A DNA stretch of 64,000 nucleotides, from positions 13,987,299-14,051,298 of the forward strand of contig OX465112.1 in assembly GCA_949987565.1 (NCBI GenBank), read 5' to 3'. The notes under the pieces are model-generated. The model had not been told where the DNA came from. It made no database searches and saw only the letters and a list, made by a program, of their open reading frames with translations. Source of the DNA: Luidia sarsii. Its lineage: Eukaryota > Echinodermata > Asteroidea > Paxillosida > Luidiidae. The translations under genes and the position numbers were made by a program. Positions 32,561 to 44,710 of this stretch are shown one piece after another. The stretch's first letter is position 1. Each line of letters opens with the position of its first letter.

Positions 32561-35500
32561 GTGGGGGTTCAAATCGGTTAGTCCGTTGGTTGATTAAAAT
32601 TCGTTGATTCCACGCACGAGCAGTTTGCACTGGATATTTTTGTCAACCACTTCTCTTCCGCAGGAGTCGGCAGATAGTCGGCAGATGCACTGTGCATGGC
32701 ACACTTCGATAGTTCGACTGGGGAACTGAGGATTGAGCGGCAGTGCATCCTGTTAGTATAGAATAAGGAAAGGATCGAGGAAACCGCCTAAGATTGGATG
32801 TGTATCGAATGGAGTTGCCCAATGAGGATGTGACAGCGATGTCGGTGACAAAGTCTTCGGGCCACGCGAGCTGCATGCGGTTTGCAGGACGGGGTGGGGG
32901 TGGGACTGTTGCCGTATACCGACACCGTCTAATGACCGACCGGCCACTGATAATTAAGGCCAATTACTGCCGCCACAGCCGCACTGCCCTCTGTTTGCAA
33001 ACAGTGCAACTGAGCTAATCCCTCCCCGTCTTTTTTTCCCTTTCCATCTGTCGCCTGCCCCGTTGCAAGATGGGCCCATCAGAAGCGCATCCCATTCCCA
33101 TCCCTGCATGCAGGGGAAGCCGGCGTCTCTTGGTGAATTCTAGATCAATTAAGTGTGGATGAGAAGGAGGGGGAGAAGGGGGGATCATCTTTTAATCTGC
33201 ATATAAGACGGAGGGTGGGTGGGGCGGTTGAGGTGGATGTTTGCGCGTGCCTTAATGGGCGCCCTTCGTTCGTGAGTTGACACCCGGTTACTGACCGTTG
33301 CGTCGCCCGCGTTCGCGCCTTAGTTTCCCCTGGAGTGACACTGGTCAACTCCGCCGCCGCCACAACGGTCATTAGGGCAAATTACACTCCAATACCTTTG
33401 TGTTTAAGTCACCACTTTCACCCTCTACGCCTTCTGTGGTGTTTCGGTGTTTCACTCCCCTCCCTTTCGCCATTATCCCGTCCGAAAGTAGCCCCGAATA
33501 CCCCGCAAATGAATGATAATGTTTATAAAACGAGAAAATTAATGACAGAGATGGATTATAATTACCTCTGATATCGCACGTGGCCTCTTGGCTGTTTAAG
33601 CAGATCTAGATGTGCGCGCATTTTTTACTCAGTGCCTCTCAAAAACTCCCCCCCACACCACGAACACCAGACATGGTCTTCCTTCGTCCCGTTCTAAATG
33701 TCTATTGCGAAGTCTCCCTTGATGTGGCCATAGGTGCCACATGCTCAGTGTATATACACGCTGTCATAGATAGAATAGCATTTTCCATGGAAACGATAGG
33801 CATGCAGGACAAAAGTATAAAGTTGAATAACCTGACTATGAGTGAACTTTAGACAATCCAGAAAAGAATAGCGATCCAATTGCAGGAGCTGTCAGAAATA
33901 CATCATATGTACTGGGTGAAAAGGACTTAGGCCTACCTATCCGAGTTGGTTAAGTTTTCGTCAACACTTCTGGGTATGTAATATTATTAATTGACCGATT
34001 GCCAGGTCGGGTGCTGACCAATAGGTCTAATGGGTATCAACATGGCGGCCCCATATCGAGGTGTCGCTGTTGTAATTGTAAAGTATACATGATAATTGTT
34101 GCACTTTGGATTTTTTTCGATCGAGGCTGTTCTTTCTCGAAAATTTTGAAAAATATTCCGAAGTTATAATACCCGAGACCTTACTGGAATACCCACTATA
34201 AGTCACGAGATGGAATCGCGCAATCGGTATATTAGGCCTATTTAAATAATTATCATTGTTATTATTTATTCGGTCAAACAAACAAACATGACACACTACT
34301 GACAATAAATAGGCCTGCATATTTGCACAAAACGTTTCATAATTATTCAGTAATCCAGAGGTAAGACCATGTGTATGCAGGAAGGAATACGTAGTCAAGA
34401 TATTCAGTCCCGGGACACTATGACTAATCTTACATACGAGTTTCATCCAGTTTAGGCCTATATTTGAGGTATATACAAAAGTATAAGCAAGATTTGACTG
34501 GAATTTTGCTGCATGTTATTGATTTGATTTTAATTATTGAAGTTTTTTCTAAGATTTACCGCGAAACAAGTTATACTGTCGACTGGAATGTGCTTCTCAA
34601 TTTACCAATTGTAAAATCTGCATTTAAAAAAAGGTACAATTCTGTCCCACACATTTAGTTTTATATTAGCTACTGCAGCGTCTGATAGGACTATACACTA
34701 CTTACCGAGATCTCGCGCGGGATTCAGACTACATCCCAAACTCGTCAACGCAATGACGTAGTTTTGATAATGCTATACAATGGCAGAAGTATGCCCATTG
34801 AGGGAAACGAAACCGAAATTGCCCAAACATTTCGTCGGTCGATGTTACAGTTTCTTAATATATGCAGGGTATCATTTCCTGTCGTGGCAAGTGATGCGGA
34901 AAATCGAGATCAGAAGTTGGTGACGAAACGTAGGTCAGCCATCCAATCGAGATTTTAGGGGTAAAGCCTTTTGTTTCTGTGCCTTATTTTAAGAAAGAGT
35001 TGCCGCAACCACCCATCAACCCACCCACTCACCCATCTCCCATCTTAACCGAAACGGATGAGAAGGAGCGACCCCCAAAATAGACGTATGGTCCAAGCCT
35101 GCCCCGATTGTGCTCCGCTCATTAAGCTCATACGGAACACAAAAGACTTGCCCAAAGACGCGAGGAGGAAGAGAGAGAGAGAGATAGTAAGTGGGGAAAC
35201 AAAAAAAGAAGCAATTGCGATGTTCTTTTTGTGAGAGAGCAAAGGGACGGCATCCATGCAGTGGAAACCAGACAGGAGTTGGAAGTTGTCTTGGCTTTTC
35301 GGTTAACGAACCCCGCACAGCTGTTTTCCAGCCACGGGGGTCTGTAATTAAAGTTGGGCGGCTTTCATTAGGCCGGAGGATGGAGTGCTTTGTTTTGTAT
35401 TTGTTTTTGTTTTGTTTTTTGGGTTTTTTTTTTCTTGAGAGGGGGTGGGGGTGGAGAGAGCATCATCATCAGGTGTGTGGTTTCTTTGTCAGAAATTGTT

Positions 35501-36330
35501 GTTGTCTGTCTCTTCCACTCCGATCCCACCCCACCCCCCCCCCGGCCTCGATGTTTCTGGCTCGAAATTTACCAACGTAGTCGACCACGTCATTTACTTC
35601 GTACGTAGCAGTGACCAATCGGAACTCGCCTATATAGTAGTGCACGACAGGCCGTGCCCCCAAATCATCGCTATGCTGTTAATGGTTGGCGTAGTGAAAT
35701 AAACAAAAAAATGGAGACCCTATAAACTTTCAGATGGTGGAGCACACACCGCAGATGCCTTTCACGGACAGCAGAAGCCACATTTTGCGTCGCTACTGAT
35801 CCCCCACCAAGGAAGGGAAAACGGTAAGGAAAATTTGTATTTGCAGGTATCGTTGCAATGACTTGAATTTCGCCCGCTGAACCCCGCCGTGTGTAAACGC
35901 GCGTCTCTCGCTGCCGGCGACCGTCCGCGTCCTAAAGTACTTCGGCCAGACCTTTTTGCTTCAAGTTCTTCATGGGATGGGGAAAACTTCGCCAGAGTTT
36001 TCACGTTACTGCATTTTTATTCCGGGGGAAGGGTGTACAAAAGTGGGAAGACTTAAAACTTTCTCCACTTTTGGGTTTCTTCATTCTTTCTTAGGTCTCT
36101 TGGCGAAAGCTATACTTCGCTTATGCCGTAAGCATGGGTACAATCTTCAAATGCTCTCGACTGCAGTGGAGATTGATGGCAAAGTGATCAACCAAGTGCC
36201 GGTTTTTTTTCACTTTCAAGGCTGCTGAAAAAAAAATCGAATTCACACGTAAACAATTTTATGTACAAAGTCTACGGGGAAAATAATTATGAGTAGGCCT
36301 AATACATTGTATGCAAACAAAAATAATGTA
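32561..36330. other. No gene recognised; GC-rich patches
   Basis: 32640-33060 and 33080-33480 are GC-richer with CpG and could be regulatory, but the short ORFs there show no family resemblance. 35160-35180 is a GA run and 35390-35560 is T/G-rich then C-rich. I find no exon with both splice signals and recognisable protein. Confidence 0.4.
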
Positions 36331-36425
36331 AACAGTTTACTGACTAAGATTACAAAAATGCAAATATCACAAAATTAGGAGGGCCCGATGTATCGATCCT
36401 AGCAGGACCTTTCGCAAACTGGGCA
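36330..36425 (-). repeat. GATCCTAGCAGG-family copy, reverse
   Basis: ACAGTTTACTGACTAAGATT, then AAAATTAGGAGGGCCCGATG, then ATCGATCCTAGCAGGACCTT. It matches the reversed tail and core. Confidence 0.8.
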
Positions 36426-36983
36426 GAACGTAATTAATCACACGATGGCGTCGTCACTGATTGAGTTCCTTATTTGAGTTGGGGTCAGTCTTTGCTTGGT
36501 GTAACATTGGCGAGGATATAGGCCTATCTGTACGTCAAATGACTAAACTTTGCCTTCTGATCTGTGTACAAAGTCAATGGGAACAAATAATATTCATAGG
36601 GCTGCATCAGTACTTTAGGATCCTTCATTGACATAATGAGTATGACGAAGATCCGAAGTCGGAAAGTGACCAAAGACGTGGGGTTTATTGAAGAAGACAG
36701 GGAACAATTCTGAACGATTTCGATGGTTTTTCCCACTACCGGTATAGGCCTATATGCTGAAGCGGCGGCAAAGCCAATAACCAACGCATTATGTGTGTCG
36801 CTAATCGAGTTTACCATGCACCGCTTGCCAGATACTATACCGTATAGGCCTACCAGCAACTAATAATGTAACACAAATTGACTCATAATTTGTATCGTTG
36901 AGAGGTAATTCATTATTGGTTATAGCTTTTGGAGTTACACTATCCGTTTGGAGGTGATACTTGGGAAGTGATTTCCTTGCTTT

Positions 36984-37199
36984 GTTTGGTCGAGGTCAAA
37001 GAATAGCATCCATACGTTGTCTGATCCAACATAATGCATGACATAGCACACCTGTGACAATTTCAGCTCAATCCGCCAAACGAGTCTCTATTTCAGTGCG
37101 ACGTTTCTACTATAACCATCTTCAAACTGTATAAGTTTCATGTAAATCTGTGAACGTTTCTGTTTTTCGATCTTACCAATGTTGTGTAGGGGCTTTAAA
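36984..37199. mobile_element. TTTAAAGCCCCTA-family MITE, internally deleted copy
   Basis: Shares GGTCGAGGTCAAAGAATAGC, GTTGTCTGATCCAACATAAT and the right end TTGTGTAGGGGCTTTAAA. It is shorter than other copies because part of the centre is missing. It lies about 160 bp before the Glass-type start codon. Confidence 0.85.
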
Positions 37200-37360
37200 T
37201 CTGAACTCTTATCTTTGGTCGCATTCAACACGCAAAACAACTAGGCCTATACATTCTTGGTCTTTTATTTATGATATTTTGTCGTGCGTACAGTGTGAGG
37301 GAATAGGGAGGTCTTTTTTTATACAAATGGCTATCGCTTTCTATAGACAGAATACAAGGT

Positions 37361-40300
37361 ATGGAGACCTTTTCCATCGTCGGCCTGGGCGCACCCGCTG
37401 AAGGCGTGCCTGCTGCCCTGAGCTACGCCGAGCCTTGGACCTCGCTGCAGTCGGCCTACCACCCGGTACCCGTGGCCGCCGGTGCCTACCACACCGGCAC
37501 ATCACCCCGGACTGGCGGTGACAGACCAGTCACCCACCACCACTTCGGCCAGGTCGTGGCCGAGGTGAACGGCAGCAGCGGCAACGGCGGTGGCGGTGGC
37601 GGTGGCGGTGGCGGTGGCGGGGCGTGGCCGTGCGAGCATCCCGGCACCGGCCCCGCGCTGCCCCTTGCTACAGCCGTGGCCGCCCAGCCCGAGTCCGAGC
37701 CGGCGACCACCCCGGTGGCCCCCGCTGCCTCCTCCGCCCTGTCCGAGCGGGAGCCCAGCCCAGCCAAGGCGCCGCCGGCTGCCGTCAGCCACTCGCCGAC
37801 CAAGGACCTGGCCAGGCTGCGGACCTACCAGCCGCCCCTGGGCCAGGACCGACTTGCCAAGCCAATGACCGCTGCTCAGCCCGGTCTCCAGCGAGATCGA
37901 TACGGGTAAGATAGACACTCAAGCCTACGTACATGTCCAAACAGTTCCCCCCCCCTGTATGCACTTTTTAATTATTGTTTTATGTTGACTGTAACGTTAT
38001 AGGCCTTAAAAAGACAGAAAATCACTACCAGCACTATATCAGCCCTGTTGGATCGAGTTGTTCAAGCATTCAAAATCAATCACACACTCACAACCTTTCA
38101 GAAATCTGAAAAAATTTAAACTTCAAAACATAGCGTGGTTTAATTTTCTTCATAACTCCTTTTGGGGTCCTGCAATTATGACAGCAGAACCCTCCCTATG
38201 AGAAAGGTCCTTTTAAGGAACAGAACATCGTCCATCATAATTTGTGAGAATTTGGAACAATTTTAGAAGTCCGCAACATTCGTTCGTACCGCACTGGTAC
38301 AGTTACCGTCACCATTTCATTGTAATACTATGTCTATAGCTTTGATCCACGGTGGGTGGAGCCGAAGTTCTACCAGGACCGCGAGTGGACGGCGGTGGCC
38401 ACCGACAGCGACGCGGCCAACACCCTGCTCTCCATGAAGCGCTCGGCCATGGTCCACCTGAACACGACCGCCGCCGTGGTCAAGCCCGAGCCGCCGGCCG
38501 TGGCGCTGCGGGCCGCCGACGGCGGCGGGCGCCGGCGGGCCTCGCTGCTGAAGGGGCTTGGGTACGACGACTCGCCCTACGCCGTGGTGGCTCGCGACGA
38601 GCCGCCGGCCGACAGGGACGCCCTGCTGATGCGCCGAGGCAACCAGATGCTCGTCTCCGAGGGGAGGGACAAGGTTAGTGACACTCATGCGGTGTCTCGT
38701 TGTTTAAGTAATGCTAAATGATGGTACTAAATGCAATGGCCGCGGTAATAAAAAACAAAAAAAATCAGTGACAATGACAACTGTAACGGTGGCAGAAATA
38801 GCGACCATGACCATGACAAAATAATTGTCACTGCGACGGTAATGACAGTGACAACGAAAACGACGATGACATTGGAAATGTCAGCAACAATATCAAGTAC
38901 AGCAACCACTTCATCGGATGCAATGCCAGCCCTATATTGATAAGGTTTTCTTTTTTCATTGCGTTCCGGTTCCGCGGCCCAGATGGGCAGGGATTCGCTG
39001 GACCATTGCTACTGGCGCCAGCAGGAGGTGAAGCGGATCCTGAACCTGGACGAGAGCTTCGACTCCCGGCCGGCCAAGGAGCTGCAGACCCTGGGTGCGG
39101 AGGAGGCCCACCCCATGGACTACTACCTGATGGACGGCCACCAGACCGCGGGCTACCCTGCGGGCAACTACAGCGCCTACGGGCTACCGGGCGGGCAATT
39201 GCAGGCCAACGGCGGCAACTACGTGCCCAACACCCGATACTACTCCTCCAGGTGATTGCACTGTTTTCAGTCATTATTCCAATTTTCATTTGAGACATCC
39301 GGCGTCTAAATCTGACGTAAGATGGCGTAATGAGGCATCTACTCCAAAAGTCCTTTTCGAGTAAGCGATCGAAAGTCATTGTCAATAATTATGTAGGTAG
39401 GTACATGTTACAAGTTGGATAATTAGGTTTGCGGAGACACCATGTAAATTCTCTTTTGTGAGTAAGTGTGGTTCTGAAAAGAACCGGAACAAGTTGTTAA
39501 AATGTATGTAAAAATATTTATTTTTAGGCGGGGGGGGGGGCATTTTCTGAAAGCTTATGTATATAGGCCTAAGTGAATCATCTGTCCGAAGGATGTTTTC
39601 TTTAACTTTGGATTTTGGCAACGTATGGAAAAACGTTTGATATCATTGAAAAGCTAATGGGGTACTCCGACCATGCAGTGGTGGGAAAATCTCGAATCAA
39701 ACAGGAAACTTGGGTAAACTTTCTCAAAATAATGTCCTACTATAGAATGAACATTCTGCCTGAGGATTCTGCCTTTTTTGGGTCATCCAAGGCAGTTGGC
39801 AGTTTGCCACATTATTCGCGTTATCGTAATTTATTGTTTAGCGCCATGGACCACTGCATTATATAATGCTTGCGATGACGCTACAGCTATATATGAATAA
39901 TCTTGTTAGAGATTGGATGTGCCTCTGAGAAGAGCAAGCTCCCTCATCACAGATTCCACAGATTGTTGTCGACGGACAGATCATAATTATACTCGGTTCG
40001 TCTCAGAAGGCAGAATCATTCCCGAAACGCAGTGGCTGTTGTTACGGCAGTCGTCCGTGTGGTTCCCTGACTTCACAGTATTTCTCAGGATGTTTAGCTC
40101 TTGGAACCAGACTATCAGCTAATAGACTGGTTCAACCAGCCTGCAATGCTGACGAAATACAATCAAGTCAGGGAACCACACGGACGACTGCCGTAACAAC
40201 AGCCACTGCGTTCCCGAAATAGGTCATTCACACAGGGGTCACCACAAGCATTCCACATTGTGATTCCATCCCGCAAACATTGACGTCTCAATTGAGCATA

Positions 40301-42433
40301 GTTGTCATTTTAAGATCAGGGTTATATGAAAGTATTCGAACTACTCGTGATTCAATTTCAAGGTCGAACGGAGACGGGATGACGGGCGACATGTCCGGCG
40401 GGCGGTGGAACATCAACGCTATGCAGCCCCTCTCGAGAACCAACCAGCAACACGGCTTGAACAACTTCGGGGCGGTGATGAGCGCCCCCAACGACATCGG
40501 CGGCGGCAGCGGCAGCCGGGCCACGGGCGTGGTGGAAGGGGGCGTGGTCGGGGCAGACACCTACACCCACATCCACCACGACAACAAGAGCAAGAAGAAG
40601 CAGCAGCGGAACGGCGGGAAGGAGGGGCTGGGCAGGGGCGCCCCCAACGGTTGCACTATCGCCGCGGTGGCGACCGGCGCCGCCAGCAGCGGCGGGGGCC
40701 ACCTGTGCCATATCTGCGGCAAGTCGTGCACGCGACCCAGCAGCCTGATGACGCACGTGCGGAGCCATTTCGGCGAGAAGCCGTACCTGTGTCAGCTGTG
40801 CAACAAGAGCTTCTCACAGACGGCCAACCTCACCGCGCACATGCGCATCCACAGCGGGGAAAAGCCCTTCAAGTGCACCGTGTGCAGTCGCACGTTCTCC
40901 CAGGTACGATGCAATGTTGGTTTTTACCCCGACGCGTATACACGCCATGTAACACTTACCAATCTCTAACTTACCAATCATTCTAACTTAACAATCCCTA
41001 ACTTACCAATCATTCTAACCAATCCCTCACTTACCAGTCACCAACTTACCAATCCCTAACTTACCAGTCACTAACTTACCAATCCCTCACTTACCAGTCA
41101 CTAACTTACCAATCCCTAACTTACCAATCCCTAACTTACCAGTCACTAACTTACCAATCCCTAACTTACCAATCCCTAACTTACCAATCCCTAAAACTTA
41201 CCAATCACTAATTTTTTATTGTACCGTGTGCAGTCGCAAGTTCTCCAAGGGAGGACGCCATGTTGTTGTTTTACTCCGACGCGTACACGCTCCGTATCAA
41301 CACTTTGTAAAATATTAAATCAAAACACTGTTGTGGTAATAATATATGGTTTAAGGTAGGGTTAGGGAACTGACTACCTATTGCTCTCTTTCGATTCAAC
41401 CTCAATCCAATGAAAAAGGCCTTTCAATTGAAAAAAAAAAGCTCAGGCCCTTTTCCAAACCCGGCTTGGACAGACTCCGGTTTGTCTTTCTTCCTTCCAT
41501 TCATGGCGTGAACACGGGTGGCCTTTGGCTTCGTTTAAAAAAAAATGTTATACACTGCAATTCGCCAAGCCAAACCCAAACCTAAACCTTCAACTTCAGC
41601 AAAGAACTCCAACCTGTGTTTTCAGCTTTTGGATGACTAAGACGAAGCCGAAGCCGAAGCCGAAGCTTAAGCCTGGTTTTGGAGAAAAAAATGGCCTAAT
41701 GAGTAATTGTAACTTTTGGACGAAGCAACTACGGGCGATTAACAACATTATAGGATAATTAGGTTTGCGGAGACACCATGTAAATTCTCTTTTGTGAGTG
41801 AGTGTGGTTCTGAAAAGAACCCGAGGAACTCGACGTTTCGAACAGTGTACTCTGCTCGTCTTAAGGAGACCGAGTCTCCTGAAGACGAGTCATGTCATGA
41901 ATGGGAGGACTTTGGCTTCGTTTTTGAATTAAAAAAAAAGAAAGAATCCCAAGCTTCAACTTCAACAAAGAACCCCAACCTGTGTTTTCAGCATTTGGAT
42001 AAAATAATATTAAAACAGAGACGAACCCGGGCGCCGAAGCCTATGCAGGGTTTTGCAATAGAGCCCTTGAAAGGATCAACAAATTCCGCGCATTGTGATT
42101 GGCCAACGCATTGCAAACTCTTGAGGGTGCATGACTATTGCGAATCGCCCGTATTGGACAACCTCCTGACGTCAGCCGTGATTCAGGATTTTTTTTGCCC
42201 ACTCTATCTTGTCTCCGCAGAGTTCCTCGGTCAAGACGCACATGCGGACGCACACGGGTGAGCGGCCGTACACCTGCACGTTCTGCTCCAAGGCCTTCTC
42301 CGACAGCTCTACGCTCAGCAACCACCGGCGGACGCACACGGGCGAGAAGCCGTACGCCTGCCGCATCTGCTGCCGACCGTTCAGCCAGTCGGGGAACTTG
42401 AGTCGTCACATGCGCATCCACAAGCGAAAGTAG
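37361..42433 (+). CDS. Glass-family C2H2 zinc-finger transcription factor
   Basis: Five exons: 37361-37905, 38340-38673, 38983-39251, 40363-40903, 42221-42433. All are GT-AG with consistent phase and encode 633 residues. The N-terminal two thirds are low complexity, with a run of about 12 Gly after residue 75. Five C2H2 fingers end the protein: C498/C501/H514/H518, C526/C529/H542/H546, C554/C557/H570/H574, C582/C585/H598/H602 and C610/C613/H626/H630, closing with IHKRK. The linkers are HSGEKPF, HTGERPY and HTGEKPY. The finger cores [35 protein letters not shown] and [12 protein letters not shown] are diagnostic of Drosophila Glass, the photoreceptor determinant, in the same order. Intron 4 splits finger 3 after FSQ. 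Nuclear DNA binding is inferred from the family. A role in photoreceptor cells is plausible but not shown here. Confidence 0.92.
37585..37622 (+). repeat. (GGCGGT)n coding microsatellite
   Basis: Encodes the poly-Gly run in exon 1 of the Glass-type gene. Its length is probably variable. Confidence 0.9.
39421..39490 (-). repeat. Histone-stem-loop repeat arm in Glass intron 3
   Basis: On the minus strand, the stem-loop GGTTCTTTTCAGAACC (39470-39485) is followed by ACACTTACTCACAAAAGAGA and then ACATGGTGTCTCCGCAAACC. It is nearly identical to 41757-41821, including the flank GGATAATTAGG. Confidence 0.8.
40019..40219. mobile_element. 183-bp MITE with 46-bp perfect TIRs and 9-bp TSD
   Basis: The element spans 40028-40210. 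Its ends CGCAGTGGCTGTTGTTACGG... and ...CCGTAACAACAGCCACTGCG are perfect inverted repeats over 46 bp. It is flanked by the direct repeat TTCCCGAAA at 40019-40027 and 40211-40219. The 9-bp duplication suggests the Mutator-like group, although CAGTGG termini also recall hAT elements. It is intronic in the Glass-type gene and encodes no protein. Confidence 0.92.
40946..41215 (+). repeat. 15-bp minisatellite in Glass intron 4
   Basis: About 17 units of CTAACTTACCAATCC and its variant CTAACTTACCAGTCA. It begins about 40 bp after the exon 4 donor. Confidence 0.95.
41222..41306 (+). pseudogene. Decayed duplicate of the Glass exon 4 end and donor region
   Basis: Matches 40876-40956 (exon 4 end plus intron start): TACCGTGTGCAGTCGCAAGT against CACCGTGTGCAGTCGCACGT, and TTTTACTCCGACGCGTACAC against TTTTTACCCCGACGCGTATA. 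The donor CAG/GTACGA has become AAGGGAGGA, so it cannot splice. It represents part of finger 3. Confidence 0.85.
41500..41700. repeat. AAGCCGAAGCC-rich repeat relative
   Basis: CTTTGGCTTCGTTT at the left, AACTCCAACCTGTGTTTTCA in the centre and ACGAAGCCGAAGCCGAAGCC at the right. A second copy is at 41905-42050. Intronic; it looks like a member of the GAAGGCTTAGGC group. Confidence 0.6.
41757..41889 (-). repeat. Histone-stem-loop arm joined to a hammerhead-like hairpin
   Basis: On the minus strand: CTCGTCTTCAGGAGAC and its near-perfect complement form a 16-bp hairpin (41855-41889). A second hairpin, GAGCAG...CTGTTC, is followed by GAAACGTC (complement of 41832-41839), then the histone-type stem-loop GGTTCTTTTCAGAACC (41806-41821), then ACAAAAGAGAATTT and ACATGGTGTCTCCGCAAACC. 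Confidence 0.7.
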
Positions 42434-44710
42434 AGGGCGCCAGTCGGGCTCCGCTTGCAGGCTGTTGCCATAGTTACATGTATTCTACAATGTACTGACG
42501 TCGATGATGGTTTTTACTCCGCGAGGTCGTGTGCTGCTGCTTCGAGTACTACATTAAGTATATAGATAGTACAATCGACCAGATTCATTAGTGTTTTGAG
42601 TTTTGACGGAAACTAATGAAGGCTTACTGACCGGGGATATGGTTTCGTTCCCATTTCTCTCACCCGTTCCAATGCCACAGGTATAATGATGATAAACAAC
42701 TATATCGGTAGCTTTTTACTATATAATTATTATTCATGGTGGATATAATTATTAGGGGCCTACTCTGAACTTTTGAGAAAGACAGTAAACCTTCTAATTC
42801 ATTCAAACTACAGCCTATATTAAATGTATTCAGATTTTGTCTGACACGCACGAAGCCACAGCCCCGATCTTGGGATTCCTGAAAGCCTGCATACAATGTG
42901 AGCTCTCCATAAGCGCGGATTCTAGGGTATAAACCAAAATGGACGGCCGATTATTTTGTAGTTTCGTGACGCATTTCATGAATCTGCGTAATTTTTTTTA
43001 CATCAAACTACTACTAAGGAAGTTGATTGAAAAGACATAGGCCTACATATTAAAATCCACAATTCATCGGAGACCCAGTTCTTGCCCAATTCGCAATTTG
43101 TAACGCTAAGTAATGCCGGACCGAGAGCTTCGTCATTATTTCCCAACGACTTGCTTGAAAAGTACTGGCATTCCCATCAGTGGTAATACAAAACTGAGCG
43201 GTTTCTTTTTTTTAAATAAAATTGTGGGAAATTGTGGCCCTTCACGAAATGTAGGCCTAGCCCAAAATAATTAACCGTGTCCAAATTCAGGGCTTCAGTT
43301 TCATAAGACATCCGCCAACCAATATTGTCTGCAATCCTTCAAGCATATTTAAAGCTCCCTAGGAACATCAATTATTCAAAATAATGCATTTTAAATCCAC
43401 ATTCTGATTGTATCTATCTTATGACAGATCTTCCAGCTATTTATTTGCCTATTAGTTGTCCATGCAATGGAGAATTTATGAGATCTAATTCTAATAATGA
43501 TACCTTTCACACATTCAACAACGGAAGAGTTTACGTACATGGTATTTTAAGTTTGTACATATCTGTTGGATCACTTGCATGGGCTTTTTGCAATTCCACA
43601 TGACAGCCCACACTTACTACCGTGGCGTGCAAAATAGACATAATAGACCTACTGTAATATGATAGTCATTCCCCGAAACATCTCGTTCGAATAATAATTA
43701 TGATTGATATAATACATCGGTCATATTCGAACAAGTATATCAAATTTCAAAATTTAGTGGGGCTGACGTTTCGATCCTAGCAGGACCTTTCTCAAAGGCA
43801 GAGTGACAAAGTATGTAACTTTATTATTTGTATATATTTTGAATGTGGAATGGTAAAAAAATATTAACCTCAGTCAACTTTTTCTTTGATCAGTGACTAA
43901 GTTGTGTTATTATTTGAATTATGTACAGTATTTTGTTTGCCCGTATTTATTAAAAGACCATGATCGATTGTGACCGTTGGACCTTGTTGTGGCTTGGTGA
44001 TTTTTCATTTAAAATATGTACGGCCTCCTTCATAGAAATATAGGCCTATGTCTCAAAGGTTTACCGGTGCGACCTCACTCCTTGCCCGTGAAACAATAAG
44101 TTATATAGTTTTCATGAACATGAATGTGTTGTTTTGGAGGTGCTTTTATAATTTATACACCTCGTAAGTAAGCCCCAAGGCTGCCGTGATCTATACACAC
44201 AACTCAAGACTGGATTTATCAACTAAATTTTGCAAGAGGTTGATCAAAAATAAATTTACCTCATCACTGGACCCATCTGAGTATACATACTGACGTCTAA
44301 TTCTTTTTACGCCATCACCTCAAAGCTCTATTACTTAATTACTATAAGCCAAGAACTTTAGGCCGATTACATGACTGTATAAACGCTGTAATCGCATACT
44401 GTGCGTGCGACCTAGCACAATCGTCCGATTGTACACGGTTGCCGTTGGGACAGCATGACTTGAATATGACTCAAACTCAGTTAAGAAACCCGTTTAGTTT
44501 GCGACGTTCAAAGATAAAAAAAAAAAAAAAAAAAAAAAAACAACCGACGGTCAAATTAAAATCAAAAGTAGGGCCTACATAAATTTTACTGTATGCTGCC
44601 CCCGTACAATATTACAACTTACAAGCGTGAATGGTGTGTTGCCCTTATACAGTACATGTAGTAGTTAGGAGAGACAGGTGTACCAGTCTATCCATTCCAG
44701 GTTTCACACC
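42434..44710. other. Glass 3' flank and LHPP upstream region
   Basis: Contains a GAAGGCTTA-type repeat (42612-42900), a possible AATAAA at 43215-43220 for the Glass-type gene, a reverse GATCCTAGCAGG-family copy at 43735-43805 and a poly-A tract at about 44516-44540. No further coding sequence was recognised. The LHPP promoter must lie near the right end, but no TATA box is evident. Confidence 0.5.
43735..43805 (-). repeat. GATCCTAGCAGG-family copy, reverse
   Basis: AAATTTAGTGGGGCTGACGT, then TTCGATCCTAGCAGGACCTT, then TCTCAAAGGCAGAGTGACAA. It is well preserved. Confidence 0.85.
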
